Shown: positions 1 through 5,849 of the stretch, piece after piece
How positions within the stretch are numbered: the stretch's first letter is position 1
Layout of the letters: the number at the start of each line of letters is the position of its first letter
Assembly (NCBI GenBank): GCA_021158375.1
Contig: JAGGUS010000217.1
Location: 1-6,217, forward strand
Reading direction: 5' to 3'
From: Thermoprotei archaeon
GTDB lineage: Archaea > Thermoproteota > Thermoprotei > QMSL01 > B3-G16
Length of the DNA stretch: 6,217 nucleotides
The notes under the pieces: model-generated
The model's input: only the letters and a program-made list of their open reading frames with translations
Databases searched by the model: none
Told to the model about the DNA's origin: nothing
Program-made: the position numbers and the translations under genes

Positions 1-1559
1 ATTATATCATGCTCTACTACAAATGCGACTGCAGCTCGAGCTTCAACTACATGGCGTATAGCTCTAGCAACTCTAAACCTTTGTTCTATATCTAAATAAG
101 CAAATGGCTCATCTATTAAATAGACCTTCACATCCTTAGCTAGACACGTTGCTATATACACTGCTTGGAGTTCTCCACCTGAGAGTTCGCTTACTTGCCT
201 ATCTAATAGCCTATCTATGCCTAATGGCCTTATTACTTCCGATAGGAACCAGTTATCGGATAATGCCTTTTCATCACCTTTACTTCTTATAAAGTCTTCA
301 ACACTAACTTCGATATTGGATGCTATGTATTGTGGTTTGTAGCTTATTTCAATTCCTTCTAAAGGTGAGTATCCCTCATCTGGCTCAAGTTCTCCAGCGA
401 GTAACCTTATAAATGTCGTTTTCCCTATACCATTAGGTCCTAATAACCCTATGACTTCTCCAACATGCGCCTCTCCCTCTTCAACAAATAATTCAAAGGA
501 GTTCAACTTCTTTCGTAATTTAGGCCATCTAAACATGACCTCTTCAGGTTTCCATTCTCTCTCTAAGGGCCTTAAGTCAAACGTTATTCTATATTCTCTT
601 ATCCGCATATTCTCTTTAGGAAGATATCCATCAAGATACTCATTTATGCCAACACGTACTCCTCGCGGTTCTGTGACTATACCATAAGCTCCTGGCTCTC
701 CGTATATTATAGAAACGAGATCTGATATGTAGTCGAGAACCGCCAAATCATGTTCTACGACCACTACTGTTTTCCCTTTAAGAGCTATATTCCTAATAAT
801 TTTGGCAACCCTCATTCTTTGATAAACATCTAAGAAACTCGAAGGTTCATCAAATAAATACACATCAGCATCCTTACATAGTGTAATGGCTATTGCTAAT
901 CTCTGTAGTTCGCCACCTGAGAGTACGCCTAGGTTCCTATCTAATACCTCTTTTAATTCAAGTTGTTCTATTAATTCGTCGGCAGTGCCCAATTCATCAG
1001 CTACCTTAAGGACTTTCCTAACATTACCTTTAATGAATTTAGGTAATAGATCTACATATTGTGGTTTTAGCACGGTTCTTAGCTTACCCTCTGCAAGTGC
1101 CTTAAAGTAAGGCTGTAATTCTGTCCCTCTAAACTTCCTGATTATTTCATCCCAATCCGGGCTTTCCGAGACATTACCTAAGTTAGGTTTAAGCTTTCCA
1201 CTTAGTATCTTAAGAACGGTACTCTTACCTACACCATTACGACCTATAATACCTAAAGTTTTTCCTCTTTTAGGTATTGGTAATCTATAGAGCTTAAAAC
1301 CATTCACGCCATATCTATGAATGCATTCCTCCTCTAATTCCTCGGGTATGTTCACTATATGTATTGCTTTAAAAGGGCACTTCTTAACACATATACCGCA
1401 TCCTACACATAATGCCTCATGTATTATAGGCCCCTTAATCCCTTCATCAAACTCTATAGCTTTCTTTCCTGTTCTCACCATTGGGCAAAACCTTATACAC
1501 TCTAGGTTGCATTTCTTCGGTCTACATAGATCTCTATCTATTACTGCTACCCTTACCAT
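1..1559 (-). CDS. abce1: ABCE1/Rli1 ribosome-recycling ATPase, 3' end cut by window edge
   Basis: This cytosolic twin-ATPase iron-sulfur protein splits 70S ribosomes into subunits after termination, together with aRF1/Pelota (family knowledge). The visible 519 residues begin MVRVAVIDRD. Eight cysteines at 12, 17, 21, 25, 51, 54, 57 and 61 form two ferredoxin-like 4Fe-4S sites. The HRYG motif follows at 81-84. The first ATPase has Walker A G106-T114 (GRNGVGKST), signature LSGGELQR at 213-220, Walker B DEP at 237-239 and H-loop H270. The second has Walker A G374-T382 (GPNGIGKTT), signature LSGGELQA at 459-466, DEP at 483-485 and H517. The family is about 600 residues long, so roughly 80 C-terminal residues (second hinge) lie beyond the window. 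ATG 1559 is chosen because it matches the usual N-terminus and an in-frame stop lies at 1578-1580. The gene is divergent from the unknown gene at 1622. Confidence 0.97.
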   Translation of the reverse strand, partial: MVRVAVIDRDLCRPKKCNLECIRFCPMVRTGKKAIEFDEGIKGPIIHEALCVGCGICVKKCPFKAIHIVNIPEELEEECIHRYGVNGFKLYRLPIPKRGKTLGIIGRNGVGKSTVLKILSGKLKPNLGNVSESPDWDEIIRKFRGTELQPYFKALAEGKLRTVLKPQYVDLLPKFIKGNVRKVLKVADELGTADELIEQLELKEVLDRNLGVLSGGELQRLAIAITLCKDADVYLFDEPSSFLDVYQRMRVAKIIRNIALKGKTVVVVEHDLAVLDYISDLVSIIYGEPGAYGIVTEPRGVRVGINEYLDGYLPKENMRIREYRITFDLRPLEREWKPEEVMFRWPKLRKKLNSFELFVEEGEAHVGEVIGLLGPNGIGKTTFIRLLAGELEPDEGYSPLEGIEISYKPQYIASNIEVSVEDFIRSKGDEKALSDNWFLSEVIRPLGIDRLLDRQVSELSGGELQAVYIATCLAKDVKVYLIDEPFAYLDIEQRFRVARAIRHVVEARAAVAFVVEHDI

Positions 1560-1589
1560 AGCTCTATACCATAAAGCTTAATGGGTAAC

Positions 1590-1605
1590 TTTAATAATTA
1601 TTTAT
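1590..1605. promoter_or_regulatory. Shared AT-rich TATA-like region between abce1 and the unknown gene
   Basis: The 62-base gap between the divergent starts contains one AT block. Its core, AATAATTATT at 1593-1602, is a perfect 10-base palindrome, so it reads the same in both directions. Its centre is 38.5 bases from the abce1 ATG, close to the spacing of other TATA-like boxes in this window, and 24.5 bases from ATG 1622. With archaeal initiation about 25 bases downstream of the TATA centre, the plus transcript would start at or next to ATG 1622, and the abce1 leader would be about a dozen bases. This is inference from spacing; two overlapping boxes could also be involved. Confidence 0.5.
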
Positions 1606-1621
1606 CGTAGTGAGTGATCTA

Positions 1622-2311
1622 ATGTCTAATTTAACGTGGTTCCTTGAGGGTAATTTACATAGGGAATTTACGCCTAGACGTATGCTTATAGTATACGAAA
1701 CATCCATACCCTCCGATATAGTAATTTCCTTTAAAGCACCTAAGGAATTAGTGATAAAATCCTCACGACCAGACGTGCTTTTTAAGAAAGATGATATCTA
1801 CTTCTGGAGGCCCTCAAGGGATGTACGCTTCATAAATGGTCATATTTCATACCTTTATTCCGTACACTTAGATGTAGGAGGTAGCTTCTTAAGCGCGAAT
1901 CTAAAATGTAAGGTAGAAAATAAAATATATGAAGAAGATCACCCCTATAAGAACCTTAAAATAAGGTACCTCTTTAGCTATAAGGAATTAGATAACGTTC
2001 GCCTTATAATAGGTCCCTTCAAGCCCTTTATCACCATACTCGAGAAGCCTAAAGGCTCCTTACGTAAATGGAATATCCAAGGGATAGGTGAAGTCTACTT
2101 CTTAACGTTTGATGCGCTTCCTTCATCTCTTGATATAGAGTATAAGTTACCCAAATACATATCATCAGTAGTAGCTGCTAGAATAGAAGGCGAGAGTCCA
2201 TGCCCTACTGGAATGGAGATAAAAGTTCTAAATGCTGATAACTTAGAGGAAATTAAAAGTTTAGAAGGTAAGGGAAGAATAATTGCTTATTTGGAAGACT
2301 TATTCCTCTGA
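1622..2311 (+). CDS. Uncharacterised soluble archaeal protein, 229 residues
   Basis: I do not recognise this family. It begins MSNLTWFLEGN and has no signal peptide or membrane segment. Hydrophobic and polar residues alternate through most of the length, suggesting a beta-rich fold. An aromatic-basic stretch (DIYFWRPSRDVRF) lies near residues 58-70, and the acidic C-terminus ends YLEDLFL. Only two cysteines are present, far apart (about 95 and 193), so no metal site is evident. A GTG at 1610 would add four residues. ATG 1622 is preferred because the AT box at 1593-1602 would place transcription start at or beside it, and a GTGA at 1610-1613 could act as a weak ribosome site if the leader is longer. 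Base composition resembles its neighbours, and the frame is open with a clean stop. It is divergent from abce1 and overlaps the RpoM-like gene tail to tail. Confidence 0.8.
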   Translation: MSNLTWFLEGNLHREFTPRRMLIVYETSIPSDIVISFKAPKELVIKSSRPDVLFKKDDIYFWRPSRDVRFINGHISYLYSVHLDVGGSFLSANLKCKVENKIYEEDHPYKNLKIRYLFSYKELDNVRLIIGPFKPFITILEKPKGSLRKWNIQGIGEVYFLTFDALPSSLDIEYKLPKYISSVVAARIEGESPCPTGMEIKVLNADNLEEIKSLEGKGRIIAYLEDLFL

Positions 2312-2578
2312 TCCTTCTTCATATTCTTCAGCATACGTGTCTAAGAATATGCTGTAATATTCATCTCTGTATATTTCCTGTTCATCCTTCTTAACTTTCC
2401 TCAATCCAAGCTCGATTACTCCTATCTTGTAATGCTTATCCGGCGATACATTTGTTGCGAGTACAATTTTATCCTTAAGCTGAATACGATATCCACATGA
2501 GGTGCACACTAAATACACTTTGCCGTTAATCTTCTTAGGAACCATTAGGCTATTACATTTGGGGCAGAATCTAAGCAT
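2300..2578 (-). CDS. RpoM/TFIIS-type zinc-ribbon protein with acidic tail
   Basis: This 92-residue protein has one N-terminal zinc ribbon: C5-P-K-C8 and C25-T-S-C28-G-Y, in the MLRFCPKCNSLM context typical of archaeal RNA polymerase subunit M/transcription factor S and Rpb9 N-termini. Full TFS is about 110 residues and carries a second, C-terminal ribbon with the catalytic acidic pair used for transcript cleavage. That ribbon is absent here. Residues 29-75 are charged with no further cysteines, and the end is strongly acidic (EEYEEGSEE). It may bind RNA polymerase or another nucleic-acid machine, but cleavage stimulation is not supported. ATG 2578 is backed by a GAGG ribosome site seven bases upstream and an AT box at 2614-2621. 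Its last 12 bases overlap the convergent unknown gene. It follows the ABC ATPase gene after an 85-base gap and probably has its own promoter. Confidence 0.85.
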   Translation of the reverse strand: MLRFCPKCNSLMVPKKINGKVYLVCTSCGYRIQLKDKIVLATNVSPDKHYKIGVIELGLRKVKKDEQEIYRDEYYSIFLDTYAEEYEEGSEE

Positions 2579-2585
2579 TATGTCG

Positions 2586-2589
2586 CCTC
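2586..2589 (-). promoter_or_regulatory. Ribosome binding site of the RpoM-like gene
   Basis: On the minus strand GAGG sits seven bases before ATG 2578 (GAGGCGACATAATG). It is the clearest Shine-Dalgarno match in the window and fixes the start of the zinc-ribbon gene. Confidence 0.6.
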
Positions 2590-2613
2590 ATCTCAACTAG
2601 CTTGTAAAAGAAG

Positions 2614-2621
2614 TTAATAAA
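2614..2621 (-). promoter_or_regulatory. TATA-like box of the RpoM-like gene
   Basis: Minus-strand TTTATTAA is centred 39.5 bases before ATG 2578, the same spacing as the boxes before abce1 and the ABC ATPase gene. Initiation about 26 bases downstream (near 2591) would give a leader of about a dozen bases starting just before the GAGG. A second AT element (TTTAAA, 2636-2641) lies further upstream and is a less well-spaced alternative. The 85-base gap to the ABC ATPase stop otherwise shows no gene. Confidence 0.5.
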
Positions 2622-2663
2622 TGATTCGGTTAACATTTAAATTAGGTTTTTCATTAGGTGAGC

Positions 2664-3401
2664 CTAAATCTCTAGTTTAAGCTCCTCCTCAGTTAGCTCT
2701 ACGCCAACTCTCTTCTCTATATGCTCTATCATTCCGTCTCTTATCCATACTATTCTGTCGCTTACGTCTATCATTTTTAAGTCGTGAGTAGCAGTAATTA
2801 CAGTAACATTCTTCTCCCTATTCAACTCCTTCATTAGCTCTATTATCCTATGGCCAGTAACTAGGTCTAGGTTTCCTGTTGGTTCGTCTGCTAGTATTAT
2901 TGCTGGGTCGTTTGCTAGTGCTCTAGCTATTGCAACCCTCTGTTGCTGACCACCACTAAGCTCAGCAGGCTTATGATGCAACCTATCACCAAGCCCAACA
3001 CGCTCAAGTAATCTCTTGGCTTTTTCCATACGCTTTTCTCTTGGTACTCCTGCGAATATCATAGGCAACATGACGTTGTCTAGTGCTGTGAGTACTGGAA
3101 TCAAATTGAAAGTCTGGAATACATAGCCTACTCTATGGCATCTCATCCATGCTAACTGTACTGATGATAACTTGCTTAAATCGTGCCCCTCTAAATATAC
3201 AGTACCCTTAGTTGGTTTATCTAAACCGCCTATCATGTTGAAGAGCGTAGTCTTACCAGAACCAGAAGGCCCAAGTATTGAGACGTATTCACCGCGATAG
3301 ACTTCTAAGTTTATCCCCCTAAGCGCCCGTACAGTTTCGCCCTTTAGGAAATAATACTTATGGAGATCTACAGTCTTAACAACAATTTCTCTTCCGCTCA
3401 T
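2664..3401 (-). CDS. ABC transporter ATP-binding protein, MacB/LolD type
   Basis: This 245-residue ATPase would drive a membrane permease from the cytosolic face; the substrate cannot be read from the sequence. All nucleotide-site motifs are intact: Walker A G44-T51 (GPSGSGKT), Q-loop Q96 in GYVFQTFNLIP, signature LSGGQQQR at 148-155, Walker B IILADE at 168-173, D-loop GNLD at 176-179 and H-loop H206. The LIPVLTALDNVMLPM and ADEPTGNLD patterns are typical of the MacB/LolD (lipoprotein or peptide export) subfamily. The frame stays open to an ATG at 3464, but ATG 3401 is preferred: it follows a TATA-like box at 3438-3443 by about 38 bases and a weak GAGTG five bases upstream, and the longer start would place the promoter inside the gene. 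No permease gene lies next to it in the window. It is divergent from tsaC. Confidence 0.95.
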   Translation of the reverse strand: MSGREIVVKTVDLHKYYFLKGETVRALRGINLEVYRGEYVSILGPSGSGKTTLFNMIGGLDKPTKGTVYLEGHDLSKLSSVQLAWMRCHRVGYVFQTFNLIPVLTALDNVMLPMIFAGVPREKRMEKAKRLLERVGLGDRLHHKPAELSGGQQQRVAIARALANDPAIILADEPTGNLDLVTGHRIIELMKELNREKNVTVITATHDLKMIDVSDRIVWIRDGMIEHIEKRVGVELTEEELKLEI

Positions 3402-3419
3402 CTTAACACTCTCGAATAA

Positions 3420-3435
3420 TATCGTGTATACGATA
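3420..3435. repeat. 16-base inverted repeat, possible operator
   Basis: TATCGT at 3420-3425 and ACGATA at 3430-3435 are perfect 6-base reverse complements around a 4-base centre (GTAT). The repeat lies between the shared TTTAAA box and the expected ABC-ATPase transcription start (about 3414), where an archaeal repressor could block initiation. No regulator gene is adjacent, so the operator role is inference from position and symmetry alone. Confidence 0.4.
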
Positions 3436-3437
3436 GA

Positions 3438-3443
3438 TTTAAA
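3438..3443. promoter_or_regulatory. Symmetric TATA-like box shared by the ABC ATPase gene and tsaC
   Basis: TTTAAA is self-complementary and is the only strong TATA-like element in the 76-base divergent gap. Its centre is 39.5 bases from ATG 3401 on the minus strand and 37.5 bases from ATG 3478 on the plus strand. Archaeal initiation about 26 bases away would give leaders of about 11-14 bases on both sides. The near-equal spacing supports both chosen starts. Use in both directions is inferred. Confidence 0.55.
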
Positions 3444-3477
3444 TGTTAATGCTTCCTCTCTCATAATACAAAGGCTT

Positions 3478-4107
3478 ATGCAGGTAGTTAGAGTTACCTC
3501 TTCCGAGAACCTGAAGCAGGCTATTAAACTTGCAAAGAATGTTATAGAGCAAGGAGGATTAATAATTTATCCAACTGATACGGTATATGGACTCGGCGCA
3601 GATCCTTTCAACATAAGGGCTGTAGAAAGGGTATTTCAGGTTAAAAAAAGATCTAAGAGACCTTTACCAATACTTGCATCGAGCATATCCAATGTTCTTA
3701 GAATATGCGAATTAGATGAATCTGCAACTAAATTAGTAAGGAACTTTTGGCCGGGTGCTCTAACTATAGTGGTTAAGAAAAAAGAAGGCGTATTACCAAA
3801 TATAGTAACTGCTGGAATGGATAGTGTAGGCGTAAGAATACCCAATCATGAAGTAGCACTAAAGATAATTGATGCATGTGGGGGTCTCTTAATAGGAACC
3901 AGCGCTAACATAAGTGGCCATAAACCTCCAAGGACGGCTGAAGAAGCAATAGCTGAACTAGGCGATTTAGTAGATCTAGTAATAGATTCTGGTCCAGCCC
4001 CTCTAGGTAAACCTTCAACCGTAATAAACCTAACGGTAAGCCCTCCAGTAATAGAAAGAGAAGGTGTTATAAAGGCTGAAGATATATTAAAGGTATTGAG
4101 AACATGA
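3478..4107 (+). CDS. tsaC: L-threonylcarbamoyladenylate synthase, short TsaC/YrdC form (Sua5 family)
   Basis: The enzyme makes threonylcarbamoyl-AMP from threonine, bicarbonate and ATP, the first step of t6A37 formation on ANN-decoding tRNAs; the KEOPS complex then transfers the group (family knowledge). The 209 residues hold one YrdC domain with its hallmarks: YPTDTVYGLG at 31-40, the KKRSKRPLPI stretch at 56-65, FWPGALT at 90-96, VGVRIPNH at 117-124, GTSANISG at 140-147 and PSTVIN at 179-184. It is shorter than the about 350-residue Sua5 and lacks the C-terminal Sua5 domain, so it is the TsaC-like form. ATG 3478 fits the family N-terminus and the TTTAAA box at 3438-3443; an upstream in-frame GTG at 3424 would sit before that box and add 18 residues with no family match. 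Its stop overlaps the next start (ATGA), indicating an operon with the THUMP gene. Confidence 0.95.
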   Translation: MQVVRVTSSENLKQAIKLAKNVIEQGGLIIYPTDTVYGLGADPFNIRAVERVFQVKKRSKRPLPILASSISNVLRICELDESATKLVRNFWPGALTIVVKKKEGVLPNIVTAGMDSVGVRIPNHEVALKIIDACGGLLIGTSANISGHKPPRTAEEAIAELGDLVDLVIDSGPAPLGKPSTVINLTVSPPVIEREGVIKAEDILKVLRT

Positions 4108-4652
4108 GCATAAAGCTACCTGAATTCAACCTTCTCGTCTCTACAGGCCGAATGAGGGAATTTGACTGTAGGTCTGAGTTAATATACCTGTTAAGTGAAG
4201 TAGGCGATGATTCTGCAAGGGCAAAAGTCTCTGGAATACCTGGCTTAGTTATCGCTAAGACCAGCCTGAATCCGTTTGAAGCGATAAGACGCCTTAAAGA
4301 GTTGGCTGAGAAGAGGCCTTGGGAGTTCCGTTATACTCTAAAATTAGTACCTATAGAGCGTGTAGTGCCTACTGATTTTGATAAAATAGTAGAAGTTGCA
4401 GTAGAGTTAGCAAAGACTAAGATAAAGTCAAATGAAAAGTTTAGGATAACAATTAATAAACGATTTACTAACTTAAGCAGGAGAGAGCTCATAGAGGCCA
4501 TAGCTAAATACATTAAGCAGAAGGTTGATCTAGAACATCCTGACAAGATAGTTCAAGTAGAGATATTAGGTAGGGTGACTGGAATTTCAGTCATAACTCC
4601 TGATGATGTCCTATCAATAGTGAAGTTAAAAAGAAAGTTAAGGCGCATTTAA
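4104..4652 (+). CDS. THUMP-domain protein, Tan1-like tRNA modification factor
   Basis: This 182-residue protein resembles archaeal Tan1-type THUMP proteins. In yeast, Tan1 binds tRNA and helps the acetyltransferase Kre33 make N4-acetylcytidine at position 12 of tRNA-Ser/Leu; archaea carry related proteins (family knowledge). The N-terminal part (FNLLVST, then a region with VSGIPGLVIAKT and the NPFEAIRRLKEL helix, about residues 8-70) is Tan1-like. The THUMP fold spans roughly 75-175, with RYTLKLVPIERVVPTD, FRITINKRFTNLSRREL, the PDKIVQVEILG strand and VTGISVITPDD. A basic tail (KLKRKLRRI) could contact RNA. No methyltransferase or other catalytic domain follows, so it probably acts as an RNA-binding partner. 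It starts in a four-base ATGA overlap with tsaC, so translation is probably coupled. It ends eight bases from the convergent PLP-enzyme gene. Confidence 0.85.
   Translation: MSIKLPEFNLLVSTGRMREFDCRSELIYLLSEVGDDSARAKVSGIPGLVIAKTSLNPFEAIRRLKELAEKRPWEFRYTLKLVPIERVVPTDFDKIVEVAVELAKTKIKSNEKFRITINKRFTNLSRRELIEAIAKYIKQKVDLEHPDKIVQVEILGRVTGISVITPDDVLSIVKLKRKLRRI
4628..4637 (-). terminator. T-rich run, possible terminator of the PLP-enzyme gene
   Basis: On the minus strand CTTTCTTTTT lies about 25-35 bases past the stop codon of the PLP-enzyme gene, as expected for archaeal T-tract termination. It is antisense to the lysine-rich C-terminus of the THUMP gene (KLKRKLRRI), so the T-run may simply reflect lysine codons. 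There is no hairpin. Confidence 0.3.
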
Positions 4653-4660
4653 TTGAGATC

Positions 4661-5824
4661 TCATATATTCCTCAAGGCATCATCTAGATCATCTATTATG
4701 TCGTTTACATCCTCTAAGCCTACGGAAAGCCTTAATAGGTTTTCTGTTATTCCTAACCTCTTTCTTAATTCCGAATCCATGAATTTAGAGGCACTTATTA
4801 TTGGATAGGTTAATAGGCTCTCTGGACCTCCTAAACTAGGTGCTGATCTTATTATCCTTACGCTCTTCATGACCCTTATAGCCTCTTCCTTACCTCCCCT
4901 TATTCTAAAGCTAACCACACCTCCGTAAAGATTATTATTAAATAACTTTCTAGCTACTTCATGGTATGGGCTATCAGGAAGTCCTGGATATAGTACTTCA
5001 TTTACCTTAGGATGTTCCTTGAGGAATTCTGCGACAGCTTGTGCATTAGTGCAATGTTTCTTCACACGTATACCTAAGGTCTTCACTCCTCTTAATGCCA
5101 TGAACGCATCAAAAGGCGATATTATATTGCCCAACTTCCTTCGCCAATCCCACAACTTAATGATAGTATCCTTACTACTTACCAACACGCCTGCTATTAC
5201 ATCATTATGGCCAGCTATGTATTTCGTCATACTATGTATCACTATATCTACGTTGTCCTCTAAAGGTCTATAAAGAATTGGCGTTACAAACGTATTATCG
5301 ACAGCTAATACAAGCCCCTCTTCTTTGCAGACCTTAGCCACTTCCCTTACGTCTATTACCTTAAGCGTCGGATTAGTCATTGTTTCTATGAATATGAGAT
5401 CATAGTTTTTATCTATTTTTTCGATTATACAAGATGTATCTGGATATACGGTATGTACTTCGATACCAAATTTCCTCAGATCCATTATGAGTTGTAATGT
5501 AGTGCCGTAAACCTCCTCAGTTATTAGTATTTTACTTCCCTGATTAAGAAGCCCCATAAAGAGCGTAGTAATAGCCGACATACCACTTGAAAAGCATAGA
5601 GAATCCTCTCCTGAATCAAGTTTTGCAAGGAGCTTTTCAAGAGCCCTTACCGTTGGATTTTCTTCTCTAGAATACTTTAGATCTGTTCCTCGATCGGTAG
5701 TTCTCAATTTACCTTCTCTATCAAAATGCTCGAATATGGCGGTTTGATAAATAGGCACTATGACCGCACCATGCTCTAGATCGTGATATCCATGGCCGTG
5801 GATAGCTATGGTATCCCTTCGCAT
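4661..5824 (-). CDS. Cystathionine gamma-synthase/lyase family PLP enzyme
   Basis: This 387-residue cytosolic enzyme, full length for the family, acts on sulfur amino acids (transsulfuration, gamma-replacement or elimination). Family marks are clear: YSREENPT at 51-58 (Tyr and Arg reaching the neighbouring subunit's PLP phosphate), SSGMSAI at 79-85, Y106 stacking on PLP, N151, D176 in AVDNTF pairing with the PLP nitrogen, K201 in HSMTKYIAGH as the Schiff-base lysine, SLGGPESL at 330-337, and R365 in LLRLSVGLED for the substrate carboxylate. T108 stands two residues after Y106, where methionine gamma-lyases usually carry Cys, which argues against that activity. Synthase and lyase cannot be separated by eye. 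ATG 5824 gives the usual MRRDTIAIH-type N-terminus. It follows the nuclease-like gene by 25 bases and may share its transcript or use the AT box at 5854-5861. Confidence 0.93.
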   Translation of the reverse strand: MRRDTIAIHGHGYHDLEHGAVIVPIYQTAIFEHFDREGKLRTTDRGTDLKYSREENPTVRALEKLLAKLDSGEDSLCFSSGMSAITTLFMGLLNQGSKILITEEVYGTTLQLIMDLRKFGIEVHTVYPDTSCIIEKIDKNYDLIFIETMTNPTLKVIDVREVAKVCKEEGLVLAVDNTFVTPILYRPLEDNVDIVIHSMTKYIAGHNDVIAGVLVSSKDTIIKLWDWRRKLGNIISPFDAFMALRGVKTLGIRVKKHCTNAQAVAEFLKEHPKVNEVLYPGLPDSPYHEVARKLFNNNLYGGVVSFRIRGGKEEAIRVMKSVRIIRSAPSLGGPESLLTYPIISASKFMDSELRKRLGITENLLRLSVGLEDVNDIIDDLDDALRNI

Positions 5825-5849
5825 CCTAATCCCTAAGTATAAAACTATG

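Noticed and set aside
451..1581. Several plus-strand open frames of 74-86 codons
   Set aside because: They are antisense to abce1, whose minus-strand reading is continuous with all motifs in place. Their products are Ser/Thr/Leu-rich with no family features.
2641..2659. Direct repeat ATTAGGT twice, 12 bases apart
   Set aside because: There are only two short copies in AT-rich DNA next to a stop codon; this is compatible with chance and not an array.
2654..2667. Small hairpin TTAGG/CCTAA at the end of the ABC ATPase gene as terminator
   Set aside because: The stem is only five pairs and is followed on the minus strand by an A-run, not a T-run, so it fits neither bacterial nor archaeal termination.
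3402..3464. Upstream ATG at 3464 as start of the ABC ATPase
   Set aside because: It would add 21 residues not typical of the family and put the TTTAAA box and inverted repeat inside the gene; ATG 3401 fits the promoter spacing.
3424..3477. GTG at 3424 as start of tsaC
   Set aside because: The 18 extra residues do not match the family, and the start would lie upstream of the likely promoter and overlap the inverted repeat.
3636..3845. Minus-strand open frame inside tsaC
   Set aside because: It is a shadow of the YrdC domain coding sequence, with no start context or family features.
4654..4663. Perfect 10-base palindrome TGAGATCTCA at the convergent gene ends
   Set aside because: It includes one gene's stop codon and has no loop or T-run. 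A 10-base palindrome can arise by chance in a window this size, so I give it no function.
5019..5273. Plus-strand open frame inside the PLP-enzyme gene
   Set aside because: It is antisense to the catalytic core of a complete, well-conserved enzyme and has no recognisable features.
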